From positions 26,825,759-26,889,758 of the forward strand of contig CM048744.1 in assembly GCA_026315105.1 (NCBI GenBank): a stretch of 64,000 bases of DNA, written 5' to 3'. Position numbers and translations under genes: made by a program. Below, in pieces: positions 44,641-55,539 of this stretch. A model generated the notes under the pieces. The model did no database searches. It saw only the letters and a program-made list of their open reading frames with translations, and was not told the origin of the DNA. The stretch is from Locusta migratoria. Its lineage: Eukaryota > Arthropoda > Insecta > Orthoptera > Acrididae. Position 1 is the first letter of the stretch, and the number at the start of each line of letters is the position of its first letter.

Positions 44641-45940
44641 AAATTTGAAGACAAAGCGGTAATTTGATTATTCTGATCATTAATTTGCTGTATAAGTTTT
44701 GAGGACAAAGTAGTAACTTGATCCTTTATCTGCTGTGTAAGATTTTAGGGCAAAGCAGAAACTTGGTTATGGATCTGTTGTGTAAGACTTGAGGACAGAG
44801 CAGAAGTTTGATTCTTTTGTTCATTAATCTGTTGGGTTAAATTCGCTGACATGTTTATAAGTAAAGCTTCAAATATCCCGATCCAATCATCTGGTGGATT
44901 ATGTGAACTGCTCCCTGGTGTAGAAGTGTTATCGGACGCGATAGTCGCGACCGATTGCTCTGTGCCGAAATTTTCTGTTATTAATTCCGCCGGCCGGGCC
45001 GCCATACTGACCTCTGCGGACGGAACTAATTGTTGTATGTTACTACTACTACTACTTTCTTCGGTATTCATTGCTAGGGTTTAGCTACGGGTTTTGACCA
45101 TACTAATTGTGAATAAAATGAGAGAAGTTGATTTCTGTCTATCGTCACGCGCTCAGTTAATTTTAAATAAATTAATAAACATCACACTGTAATGGCGGAC
45201 TTGATACAGAAAGGAGGACAGCACACGGAACAAGAGAGATTCGTGAAGCTAATATTTGCGCACGGCAACCACGTTTGTGCACTTCTAGAATTTTCCTAAC
45301 AATGAACTGGCTAACTATAGAAATATTCGGAAAAAAGACAATATTGCTAAAAGAAATGCTGAATAGAAATGCGCATACAAGCGACAGATACGAGAATCTA
45401 TTAAAGATCCAAATAAGCCAAATTGCTGGTCCGTCTTACCTGTGTGATGTGATATCTTGTTACGCGACGTGACGGCTCCAGATAATACAAAATTTTATGG
45501 GTCGGTCTTGAAATCTCGTTTTCTTTAAAACATCGGTTCAGGAACGGCTCGTACAATATTGTAGTTGTAGTACATGAAATAAAATAGGATTAGACACATA
45601 CAATGGTGGTATGAAACATTGGTAACAATATTACGTAAATCTTAATTATTTTCAATTACTAGCTATTTTACAAAATTCACAGGGTGGATATAAATGAAAA
45701 GGAAACATTTTTTTTTCTTTTTTTTTTCTTTACCGACATTCAGTCCTGTCGCAAAGGGAGCCAATTGTAACGTTGCCCTTGCTTCGTATGATGCCATAAT
45801 TGTTAAAAGTAGATTCCGCGATTATATTTTTTGGACAAGGAATTGATGGTACCGTATGTTTGAATTTGAAATAACTTAAAGTATAGCACAAAGCATCAAA
45901 GATAAACAAAAGATAAATAAAATTTAAGTGTATCGTTACA
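44641..45940 (-). mobile_element. LTR retrotransposon 5' portion (LTR, leader, gag start)
   Basis: On the minus strand a 175-bp candidate LTR (45940-45766) starts TGTAACG and ends CGTTACA, perfect short inverted ends. It is followed after a short gap by TGGCTCCCTTTGCGACAG as a possible primer binding site. A leader leads to a gag-like frame starting at 45071. The element is cut off inside gag at 44641. No pol is present. Confidence 0.5.
44745..45071 (-). pseudogene. Gag-like N-terminal fragment with coiled-coil repeats
   Basis: Begins MNTEESSSSS and contains DDWIGIFEALLINMSANLTQ. It then has a tandem repeat of about 16 codons: LTQQINEQ..., ALSSSLTQQIHNQ, ALP. A stop at 44745 is followed by more of the same repeat in frame (LTQQIKDQ, LIQQINDQ) down to about 44650. 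Heptad-like spacing suggests a coiled coil. Assignment to gag rests on its place after an LTR-like sequence, not on a known domain. Confidence 0.45.
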
Positions 45941-46040
45941 TACAGGGTGTTTCCGAAAGAAAGAGCAAAATTTTAATATGACATGGACAATACTCCACTG
46001 ACCCTTATGAGGTAGGGTACCTGAGGCTGAAAATAAATTG
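45941..46040 (+). repeat. Direct repeat copy 2
   Basis: Second copy of the ACAGGGTGTTTCCGAAAGAA unit, directly next to the candidate LTR start. Confidence 0.7.
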
Positions 46041-46399
46041 TCTTCTACTTTAATTTGTTAAATTTCACCTTATTTACAACTATCATCTGTACAAATTTAC
46101 ATGTACTGTGCTGTTTATTTTAATTTACATTTTCAATAAAACACAGGAGATAATTGTGTAATATTCTGCAAATTTCTTGTTTTTACAGACCGGTATTTGA
46201 CTGTTACTCCATTAATAGTTGCACACTGCAGAGATATAGCAACGTAGCTTGGAAGTGTAAGGTTCCAATATCAAAGATCTTCGATAGACTGGGATGTATA
46301 CAGCGAAGAGACGGACGAATGATATAACCAATGAGTGGAAAAGAAAAATCTGGGAGAGAGACATATGCAGACATTGACAGTGAGGGGACGATGCCTACT
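46041..46399. other. Unassigned interval
   Basis: No recognisable feature; possibly decayed LINE sequence leading into the next entry. Confidence 0.4.
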
Positions 46400-47222
46400 T
46401 GACTACAAATGGGGACTAATATTAACACAAGCTCCCAGTTATCTAGTACCCTAGCTGTGCTTGTTCATAAAACGAAAACATTTGCAAACTCCTTCGTGAT
46501 CTCTGCTGTTCGCCTCTGGCACAAGCTGCCCTGTTCTCGTCGCGCGATTCAATCTTCTGCTACGTTTAAGAAAACGTTGAAACACTTCCTTATGTCACCT
46601 TCTTAAAACTCTCACGAAAACTCACGTATACAGTCACGTTTCTCTCTGTGTGATAGTAAAATCAATGCTCTTCTCTCCGTTATTTCTCTTCCTCCTCTAT
46701 CTTTCACCATAATCTGCTCTTCCGTTATATCTCCTTCAGTGAATATTAGCCGGCCGCGGTGGCCGAGGGGACTGCGGTGCGCCAGTCACGGTCTCTACGG
46801 CCACTACGATCGGGGGTTCGAATCCGCCCTGGGGCATGGATTTTTGTGTCGTCCTTAGTGTTAGCTAGATCGTAAGTAGTTTGTAAGTTTAGGGACTGAT
46901 GACCCCGTAGTTAAGTCGCATAAGCTATACAAACATTTGAACATTTTAGTGAATATTATTACACTTATTTTTCTCCCCCTTTGCCACCCTTTTCTCCATG
47001 CCCGTTGCTGCTAGCAGCCGTAATTAAAACCTTTCCGTACTGTAATACATGCCATGCTTGTTATTTAACAAATACGAATGTAAATCGTATGTATGTTCTT
47101 CTGTTATTTGTACTGATTGAAAAGTTTAGTTTTTGTAGTTTTAGCATAGCTTCTGTAATACTGGAAATTGAAAATGTGTAGAACGCCAGGTTATGTAAAT
47201 GAGTAAATAAATAAAATAAAAA
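46400..47222 (+). pseudogene. LINE C-terminal end and 3' UTR
   Basis: 46480-46606 reads FANSFVISAVRLWHKLPCS, then SATFKKTLKHFLM and a stop, the common C-terminal 'AVRLWNxLPxxxR...FKxxLKxxL' motif of CR1/Jockey-group LINEs. The 3' UTR ends GTAAATAAATAAAATAAAAA at about 47220. It is split by the SINE at 46749-46947. Confidence 0.65.
46749..46947 (+). repeat. Family-1 SINE, full length
   Basis: Perfect 11-bp duplication AGTGAATATTA (46738-46748 and 46948-46958). Confidence 0.95.
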
Positions 47223-47639
47223 TAGGTCACAATTTAGCATTTCTTGTCTTAGAAGATCGGGAATATTTTTGCATGCCAAAATTTTTTGCGAGGACGGCGG
47301 AATGAGGATTGATGATGCTGGTTCCCTATTTTTCTGTCAGAGTCTTTTAAACAGGAATATACTTGTCTTCTTTGTGCTCCGAGAGGAGCATTTACGAGCT
47401 GGTACTTTTATCTCCTTGTCACCGATTCTTCGAAAACGCGATATAGGTGTGCTGCTTAATTCTTTTCGTAACTAAATCTCCTTCACACCTCCTTAATATC
47501 GTGGGCATATGTAGGCCATCTCCCCCTGCAACCGTGACTAAATGACGGTGAGTCGATTCGGTACCCCTCGATTGGGATCCGCATTATCATTGACGTATTA
47601 AGGACGGCAAAGTGCGAGAAAGGATAGTTGATTCGTAAC
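47223..47639. other. Unassigned interval
   Basis: A 68-codon frame (47269-47475) has no recognisable domain. Confidence 0.45.
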
Positions 47640-48345
47640 GCAGCTGGACCCTCGAGACGGGGGATCGTTTCTCACCTGGCTTCGGCGCTAAACAGCTCAC
47701 TCGAGCACTCGAGGCGTGAATCAGCCACGACCACTCCTAGCGGGCGCCGCGCCGCTCTAACAGGCCGTAGCGCTCCCCCTGAGCACCTGCGACGCGGCGG
47801 CAATTGCCTGCTGGAGAGGCACTCTCTGCGCCTCTGGGCCCGCACCACGCCGTCACGCTCCGCTCGCCGGCGGCCATTAGGGAGAGCTCCCGGCTCCCGA
47901 CTCCCGGCTCCCCCCAATTGCCTCCCACAGACTTTCCTGTCTTGGCCCACTCGCTGACGAATCCTCCGACGCGCCTTAAGAGCCTGCGTGACGCGGCGTT
48001 TCCCCGGCCGCGTGCGGTCTGTGAATCAGCTGGAATTATAATCACCCCATTTGGACGGAATGTGTGTGTGTGGGCGAGTGGGCTGTGTGGGGCGCGTCGA
48101 GAGGCCGGGAGTGGCGGGTGATTTACCTGCTGCGGCGCGGCCATTACGCGGCTGGGAGCTTCTCAGCGCTCCTTAAAACGCGGCGGAGCACAAAAAGCGC
48201 GGGCACTGGCTGCGCCTGCCGTTCAGTCACCGTGGCGGGCGACGTGACGTGACGCGACGCGAGCCTCCGACAGGGCGGCCGAGCGAGCACCAGACAACGC
48301 CGACTCTACGTGGCGGAGACAGTACACGGTCGCCGCAGCCAGTGA
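47640..48345 (+). promoter_or_regulatory. CpG-rich block with candidate core promoter
   Basis: The strongest CpG island in the window. Within it CACAAAAAG (48189-48197) lies about 30 bp before an arthropod-like initiator TCAGT (48223-48227), a spacing that fits a weak TATA plus Inr pair on the plus strand. GACGTGACGTGACGCGACGC follows. No coding exon can be defended downstream, where tRNA-like and mariner sequence begins. Overlapping 60-135-codon frames here are GC artefacts. Confidence 0.35.
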
Positions 48346-48464
48346 CGTGCTGTCGTCTTACGAGGGAACGACATCACCCCCCCCCCCCCCATCACCAACA
48401 TCTTTTTTTCTCCTTCTTGCTTGCCCATTTGTCTAGATCAACCACACAAAACCCAGGCCCTGAT

Positions 48465-48536
48465 GGCCGGCAATCGAACTCGAGACCCCCTCCCCGAATG
48501 CGAAGTTATCGTGCTACTACTCACTAACACCGCTCG
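48465..48536 (-). repeat. tRNA-like fragment
   Basis: The minus strand reads a degenerate tRNA shape with CTCGAGTTCGATTGCCGGCC as T arm. Pairing in the D and anticodon arms is poor, so it is a SINE or pseudo-tRNA piece rather than a gene. Confidence 0.4.
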
Positions 48537-48703
48537 GTTATACGAGGCGCGTCCAGAAAGTAAGTTCCGTTTCAATTTATCTCCGCTGCAGCGCTGCGAT
48601 TGCAGTTCCGCACATGCGCTGTAGACGATGTGTATCAAGGAGAAGAACGTGCGCCATTTGGAGATCGCTGTCAGTTACTTACGCTTTGTTGTGCTTGTTT
48701 GAA

Positions 48704-49348
48704 ATGTCGGCGTTGATTGAAAATCGCGCCGCCTGTGAAATCAGGTCGGTGATTCGAATTCTGAATGCGAGGAAAGTGAAATCAAGTGAAATTTATCGGC
48801 AAATTTGCGATGTTTACGGACCAAATGCGATGAGTGATTCGATGGTGAGAAGATGGGTCCGACAGTTCAATGGCGGGCGTAGTGATGTGCACGACGAAAA
48901 ACGAAGTGGGCGTCCACCTTTGGTTACAGAAGAACTGATTCACGCGATTTTCATCTCTTCTTACATCTCAAGTCTTTCCTTGGCAAGCCGGCCGCGGTGG
49001 CCGAGGAGACTGAGGCGCTTCAGTCACGGTCTGCACGGCCACTACGGTCGGGCGTTCGAATCCCCCCTCGGGCATGGATATTTGTGCCGTCTTTAGTATA
49101 AGGTAGTTGATAAGTAGTTTCTAAGTTTAGGGACTGATGACGCCGTAGTTAAGTCCCATAAGCTTAACAAACACTTGAACATTTTACTTCCTTGGCGGTC
49201 ATCAGTTCACCAATGACGACGAGCTGAAAGAAACTGTTTCCAACTGGTTCAGACACAGGCGGCAGATTTCTATGAAGAAGGTATACAAAACCTGGCACCA
49301 CGCTATGACAAATGCCTACAAAATTTCGGCAGTTATGTGGAAAAGTAG
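48704..49348 (+). pseudogene. Mariner transposase, internally deleted
   Basis: The N-terminal HTH region is well preserved (MSALIENRAACEIRSVIRIL, EIYRQICDVYGPNAM, RRWVRQFNGG, HDEKRSGRPPLVTEE) up to about residue 80. It then jumps to the C-terminal quarter (DFHLFLHLKSFLGG, TNDDELKETVSNWF, AADFYEEGIQNLAPRYDKCL, NFGSYVEK, stop). The three catalytic acidic residues are all in the missing part. A SINE interrupts the C-terminal part and there is a frameshift near 49250. It could still make a DNA-binding fragment in principle, but no evidence of expression exists here. Confidence 0.82.
48985..49187 (+). repeat. Family-1 SINE, full length
   Basis: Nine-bp duplication TTCCTTGGC (48976-48984 and 49188-49196) inside the mariner. 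Confidence 0.93.
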
Positions 49349-49429
49349 TTTAAGAGTTGTAGAATTTTGTGCAATAAAAATTTCTTCTCTATCTGTTTAC
49401 GATTTCATTTTGTTACCAAACGCGTCTCG

Positions 49430-50107
49430 TAATTGAAGAAAAAGACTGTCTTCAAACCTATGAGACTTTTGTTTGATTGGGCATGGGGTAAAAAGAGGTG
49501 GCCGGTACTAGAGTCTTTCAACTGAGCCAGAGTTTAGCTTACGATGAGAATTCTTTCATCGCCCTCCCCCCTCCCCCAGCAGGCTGCCTTGGGTCTGCCC
49601 CTGATTTTCAGACCCTGCCAACCACTCGATTCATCTATGAAGCTCGCTGGCGAATGAACACAAATGAGCGTCCTCTCTATCTTACAGATTCTGTGGGAAT
49701 CGGCCAGGACGTTCATGCCAGTAAGTCGAATCAAAATTAACTCACGTTTTCACGTTTAACTGTGGCTAGGACTTGAACCCAGGACCTCTCAGTTACTAGG
49801 GAGGCACTAAACCGCTCTATTTATTTCTTTATTTCGTTCCTCTCGATCTGTTCGTTGTTGTCCGATGTTTTCGGCGCTGCTTTTTTATTACAGGGGGCGT
49901 TCAGCCTTCTGACCTGGCACGGCGTCCACCTAAACAGCTCAGCCAACACGGCGTATCGGATAACGCGCCCACACGGACTGTCTTCCATGACGTCTCCCTC
50001 CACATCACATACTGTAATTCTGCCTTAATGTTCCCTGTGAAATAAGTATCATTATAATAACCTGACATCTTATTGTTTGATACAGGAAACGATCTTAATA
50101 TGATACT
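49430..50107. other. Unassigned interval with a tRNA-like scrap
   Basis: 49755-49815 reads, on the minus strand, a tRNA-like 3' half (GGTCCTGGGTTCAAGTCCTA). The rest, including an 80-codon frame at 49498-49740, is unrecognised. Confidence 0.4.
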
Positions 50108-50459
50108 TACAGGGTGTCCAGAACAGGGCTTCCTGATTTCAAAATTAAATATCTCGAAAACAAAGATCGATAGCGGAATGCAGTAAATGGTATGTTTATT
50201 CTGAAAGCTGTAAGAATTTTATACAGCAGTTTGAAATAATAGTTACAAAAGCTGCTAACAGATGGCGCTGTACGCTGTACAGCTCAAATCAGCATACATA
50301 ATTGAAATAATCGTATGAAAACACACTTTGCAAACAATTACATCACAGTGTTTCCAAATGTTCACCATTGGCACTACAGAGGTGGCGCAAACGAAGAATA
50401 AAATTCGCCATCACATTTCGTAGTGTCTCAACCGAAATGGATTCACATGCCACAGAGAT

Positions 50460-52087
50460 GAGTTTGTGACACTTGCGAGGAGTGACACTTGTGGGGAAAG
50501 GGAATGTGTAGACACTTGCGGGGAGACCCGGACGCTGCAGGTAGTGAACAGGGTTTTCCAGTAGTAGGGATACACCACCCCTACTCCACGCCCTCCAGCC
50601 GCTACCTGTGCCGTATTCAGGGAAAGGCCCACCGAGCGAGGTGGAGCTGTAGTAACGGCCCGGAGATATCACAGCCTCATTCAACAGGGAGATAACACGT
50701 CATACAAATATCACTCGATTTACAATACAGCACCATGTGAAGAGGAATGTGATGAAATCGGAATTGAGTGCAACCGTTGCTAACTACAATTTCGAATTTA
50801 CTGCATTTTGAGTCAGAATTCGCATCTATATTCGCATTTATCGCAAATGCGTAATTTTTCCTGTCCCTAGTAATAACTCTAAAAATAAACAGCTGATCAA
50901 GGCTCTAAAAGCAAGGGCAGATCTTTGGGTGTATTACGACAAATAACTCAAACACAATTTGATCGTGGAATTATATACAATCTCATTATAAAGGTTTTTT
51001 GTAGGTGGTTTTGACACCTTATGTTTATTATGGGATATCGATTTCGGCTAATTTCAGCTCATCTTCAAGTCTCAAACAACAGGTGTTACTTATGCATTTT
51101 TCCAGTGGCACTCATAACCTTTAACTGTTTACACACGAGGTCTAACGTTGTTAATCGCGTTAGCGATGAATCCAGAACCCAGAATCTTTGCGTCTAAATG
51201 ATACATATATTGGTGTGATGTCTTATTTCGAAAGAACAGACTTCACACCAATACATATATAGCTTTCGGTAAAGTGGAACAGTACGATGTCGTTACGTAG
51301 CACAGCACAGCCGACTGGAAACGCAGGAGAAGTGCAAACAACGTTCTCTCCTCAGAGGTATGTTTCTAATTAGGTTCGACGTAGACTTCTACAACATACA
51401 GTCTACACGGCGAAGATTACACCAAAACATTTAACGTTTCGTCTACTTTGGCGATAGCAACCAAATTTTAAAATCGTGTCTACTATGTAAAGATTTAGCA
51501 ACACAAAAGTCCATAACTTCACAGATTTTCGATTTCTGAATTTTTAAAATATTTTTAATGTTATTACAGAAAAAACAAATTTGGGACTCACACTACAATT
51601 TTCATATGGCAGATTTTATAGGTACATTCACAAGACATAATTCAACGGTTGTGTGCATTCATCTTATGAGAAATATCAATCATTTGTTTTCAGTGTTTAT
51701 TTCAAATTTCTACATTTAAGTTTCTTTAATTATTAGTACTTAAATGTGATTATGAAATAAATAAATTGCGTGTATATGTGTAGTCTTATGCGGCCAAACT
51801 ACTTAGGTCATTGGTCGCTAGAGTTACACACTACTTAATCTTACTTAAAATAACTTAGGCAAAGTACAAACAAACATACCCATGTCCGAGGAAGGACTCG
51901 AACCTCCGACCGGACCGGTCGCGCAATTTGTGACACAAATTACATGTTTGATAATATTAATGCATAGAAGTATGAAATCACGTCAAGACTACTTCCTGCA
52001 AAAATTTTGACAAAAAAAGTTGGCACTGAGTTTAGAAAAACAAAATTCTGGTATATTATATTTTAACATTTTATCAAAAAATGAATG

Positions 52088-52142
<55 letters not shown>

Positions 52143-53165
52143 ACAAGAGGTACAGCCATTCAAATTTACGGCCACCATAACGTTTTCCCTTCCTGAGTAA
52201 ATGAGCTGCTTCTTGTAGTTTCAACACCTTTTTCTTGAATGTTCTGAATATCAATCTTCACACAGACTTCTTGAGGAGGAGAGTGATACGGATATCTGAT
52301 TGTAAACCACTGCCTATTACCTTAGACCTTTTTGACTGTACTAAACAGTAGTTCCGCGTATTCCGTAATTTATATTTATACAGTTAACAGGCAATGTAAT
52401 TTATAACCAACTATTGGCTGCCAATTTCGCTTCATTTTTCCTGGAAGTCTTGCAACTTGTTTCTCCCTGTTGGTTTATGCCGAGTTCGGAGTAATAATGG
52501 TTCTATATGATGGTGATGGAAAATAGAATTTATCTTCAGCATTTTTCGGTGTGTGACATTCCCTTACACATTCCGTATTTCATATATTTCTTAGATGTAT
52601 TTGTAATTGGAATACAGCCAAATCGTTTAGGGGTCTACGAATAAACGCTTCAAGTATGTAAAATACTCATTGACTTATTATTAACGTTTTTTAACTGAAG
52701 GTTTAAGGTTGCGTCTCCTATTAAAAAGCATAGTAGCTATTTTTAAAGAGATGGAAGTTGCGTGATAGTGGGGTTAACTATATAGCGGTCAATTACATCA
52801 ACGTATCTGTGCAGGATGCCTAATATATTTATTGCTTGCGCAGGTGTCTTGATATGCTTAGTGTTCTGAATAATATGCTTTTAGGAGGTATGACTGAGGA
52901 AAGTCATCGTCTTGTAGTAGCAGAGACTGTCTTAATAACTCTCCAAACATTATCACCATTAAAATACCTTTTTGTTTACAGGAGGAACACTCAACGGATT
53001 AATATGTAGTTAGAACAAGTAACTATATTGCTATGTTGACAGTGTGGAAACTTGACAACAGCGGTGCTGGACTTCTTGGTGTGTCTGTACCCAGGAAAAG
53101 CCATTAGCCACCCCAAGGGCCCCGGGTTCCGCGCAAGTGTCACTCCGCGCAAGTGTTCCAACCCC
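50460..53165. mobile_element. Unclassified TIR element with 9-bp target duplication
   Basis: Inserted in the transposase above with CACAGAGAT at 50451-50459 and 53166-53174. Ends: GAGTTTGTGACACTTGCGAG (50460 onward), and on the opposite strand from 53165 GGGGTTGGAACACTTGCGCG. After 8 weakly matched bases the two ends share ACACTTGCG-GGAGTGACACTTG. The motif GACACTTGCG-GGA recurs just inside the left end. The interior has a truncated family-2 SINE (51775-51935), 48 T (52092-52139) and no coding frame I recognise. A 9-bp duplication with G-starting TIRs fits Mutator-like or Merlin elements; class unresolved. Confidence 0.85.
51775..51935 (-). repeat. Family-2 SINE, degraded
   Basis: The minus strand gives the B box GGTTCGAGTCC and CGGACATGGGTATG, then a diverged body ending near 51785. 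Head truncated. Confidence 0.6.
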
Positions 53166-54220
53166 CACAGAGATCACCGATTCAAGCTCGTCCAGCGTGG
53201 CGGGATGCTTCTGGTAGAGAATGTCTTTCACTGCGCCCCACAAAAGAAAAGGTCACAGGGAGTCAAATCCGGCGAATATGGAGGCCAATCCATGCCTGCA
53301 CCAGTAAATTATGATATTCCAAAGCAATGACTCGATTCCCGAAGTATTCCTCAAGAAACCGATGTGGTCGGACTCCATCTTGCATAAACCATTCAGAATC
53401 TGGTCGATCCTCTAACGCTTGCTGTGTGGCGACAAATTGTTCCAAAATTGCAACGTAACGTCCACCAGTGACCGTTTCTCCAATGAAAAAAGGGCCGATA
53501 ATGCCTCTGCTGCATACTGTAGCCCACTCAGTAACTTTAGGAGAATACAGGGGTTTCGCTTCACACAAATATGGCTTTTCGGAACTCCAAAATCGCCAGT
53601 TCTGCTTATTCACGTATCCATTCAGGTGGAAGTGTGCTTCATCTGTAAACCAGATGCAGCCAACATCAAATTCTTCACTATCAATCATTGTGAGCATCTG
53701 ATTAGCAAGGGCAACCCTTTGTTGCACAGCTCGTACGGGTATGGCCTGGTGCGTTTGAGTTTTGAATGAAAACGTGTAGGCTCTTTCTCAGTATTTTCTG
53801 CGTGCTGGTACGCTTCAAACTAGTCTCAGATGCAATTCTACGGACGGATGACATGGATTTCGCTGAATAATTCCAGAAACTGTGGCCATATTTTCAGGCG
53901 TAACTGCGGTTTGCTTGCGGCCAACATGCCCCACAAAATCATCAGTTACGCTGTCTGTTCGTTGAAAATTTGCGAAGAGCGTACGAATGGTTTTCCCATC
54001 GGGTTCTTTTGTAACATTAAATCGTGCTTGAAAACTTCGCCTTGTTGCCGTAGGACTCTCTTCTAACCTGTGGTACTCTAGCAGCAGAAAAACGCGTAGT
54101 ACAATGGAGTACATGGTTTTAATCTCTTCCTTCGGTAAGCTAACCTCTTTTCACGTTTCAATAGTGTAACTGATCGCTCTGGGCTTCAGATCACTATTTA
54201 TGCTAGGCATTACGTATGGC

Positions 54221-54422
54221 CGCGGTGAAGTAGCCGAGCGGTCTAAAGCGCCTCGTACGGAGCGTGCGGTTGCTCGCCGTGGAGGTTCGAGTTCTCCCTG
54301 GGGCATGGGTGTGTGTGTTTGTCCTTAGGTTAGTTTACCCAGTTTGAAGCAGTTTGTAAGCTACGGACTGATGACAACGCAGTTTGGTCCGATAGATTTA
54401 CAAACATTTGAACATTTTGAAC
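54221..54422 (+). repeat. Family-2 SINE, full length
   Basis: Reference copy of family 2 here: head with A box GTAGCCGAGCGG, long variable arm, B box GGTTCGAGTTC, then GGGCATGGGTGTG and a body ending AACATTTGAAC. Flanked by ATTACGTATGGC (54209-54220) and ATTACATATGGC (54423-54434), one mismatch. Lies in the 5' leader of the DDE_3 element. Confidence 0.93.
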
Positions 54423-54591
54423 ATTACATATGGCGATTACAGCGCCATATGTTAGCAGTTTATTTCAATCTGATATATAAACTTCTTACAGCTTTCACAA
54501 TAAACATACCGTTTACTGCATTCCTCTATCGAGCTTTGTTTTCGTGATATTTAATTTTGAAATCAGGGAGTCCTTTTCTGGATATCCTGTA

Positions 54592-55539
54592 CCAATCTCT
54601 TATGAGACCTTTATTTGCCATAGATCGCTTATATATAACACGTTACAGAGTCATTATGAAATCTGTAACAATGAACACACAAAACTACTGTGAAAAAAGT
54701 AATCTTCCTAATTTTCAGAACCTGCTTTTTTTTTTCATGGCTTCCGCATCTGTTTCAAATGCTGCAGCAGAGAGAATTATTTCTCACTCAAATATAGGTC
54801 GGCCTTTCAAACGAAATCGGCAGTGTTCCTCCTTGCAAATGTCGGCCTTCAGTTCGGGACAGTTTGTTTCGGCGTGCTAGGCGCCTGCTACTCACAGCGG
54901 CACTGGTGCTGTCGCTTAGTTTTCTATCAGTCATCGTTATAAAACTCCCTGCGATTCGCCACATCTGTTTTATTTTTTTTATTTTTTATTTTTTTTCGAG
55001 TTGAGAATAAATCTTCCGATTCTTTTAAACCAACATACTCGACCTGGCAACGCCATTACGGACCAATACATACGGCTGACAATAATGAACTGTTCGCTGT
55101 TAATTGCAGAAATCATTTATAACTCCCTTCCAATAAAAACTGTTACTACCATGAAAGCGCACCCAAAATTTTTCTTTATTTGGGAGACATATAATTAATA
55201 TGCTCATAAACTAAGTATCGGCGTATTATGTTGCCATTTTGAAGTGTTTACAAAAATTACAAAACAGACCCACTGGATGTTGAAGTAAAAGTAAACTATT
55301 ATTTCACTTTTCATTTATAAACACGAAAATTAAAACTTCGTAGCCGTTTTCAAGTGTTTACAACAAATATTCCAAATCAACATATTGAACGTCAAATTAA
55401 AAAATAAATAAATAAATAAAACCTAATCTTTGAAAGCCTTTTTTTTTGCCAAACGAAAACCCCTCTCGTTCGGAGGCATGAGAAACAACATTTTATTTCA
55501 TGTGTTTGAATGTTAGTTTCTGTAATATTGCTGGGATTT
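54592..55539. other. Unassigned interval with weak transposon hints
   Basis: 54735-54880 reads MASASVSNAAAERIISHSNI then GRPFKRNRQ, which has a faint likeness to the hAT C-terminal dimerisation pattern ('SNAxxERxFS...RNR'). Not enough for a call. The rest is AT-rich. Confidence 0.3.

Larger units (their letters stand above)
48543..49429 (+). mobile_element. Internally deleted mariner with SINE insert
   Basis: Ends CGAGGCGCGTCC and ACGCGTCTCG form inverted repeats flanked by TA on both sides (48541-48542 and 49430-49431). It carries the transposase pseudogene and the SINE at 48985-49187. Confidence 0.82.
50343..54114 (-). pseudogene. DDE_3 transposase, split and frameshifted
   Basis: Order on the minus strand: DNA-binding HTH (54114-53815: YSIVLRVFLLLEYHRLEESP, FNVTKEPDGKTIRTLFANFQ, VGRKQTAVTPENMATVSGII); a frame break; catalytic core (53727-53263: CIWFTDEAHFHLNGYVNKQN with the first Asp, SRGIIGPFFIGETVTGGRY, EWFMQDGVRPHRFLEEYFGN with the second Asp); a frameshift near 53290; WGAVKDILYQKHPATLDELE up to 53175; then, beyond the insert, ACESISVETLRNVMANFILR to the stop at 50343. 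Reading across the insert with one 9-bp copy removed is continuous. The Tc1/mariner supergroup is supported by the TA sites. Confidence 0.85.
50110..54589 (-). mobile_element. DDE_3 transposon (DUF4817 type) with TA target sites
   Basis: Ends CAGGGTGTCCAGAA (50110) and the complement TTTTCTGGATATCCTG (to 54589) are flanked by TA. Terminal similarity extends about 190 bp inward at both ends. It carries one minus-strand transposase gene. Two later insertions lie inside: a 2706-bp TIR element (50460-53165) and a family-2 SINE (54221-54422). Without them it is about 1.55 kb. Confidence 0.85.

Noticed and set aside
47628..48527. Frames of 60-135 codons in the third CpG block
   Set aside because: Same reason; frames on opposite strands overlap fully.
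49660..49725. Mini-exon between CTTACAG and GTAAGT-like sites
   Set aside because: Consensus sites this short occur by chance, and no coding support exists on either side.
53419..53769. Plus-strand 116-codon frame
   Set aside because: Antisense shadow of the DDE_3 catalytic core.
54735..54880. hAT transposase C-terminal domain
   Set aside because: Only a faint SNAxxER...RNR likeness; no upstream catalytic region and no 8-bp duplication found.
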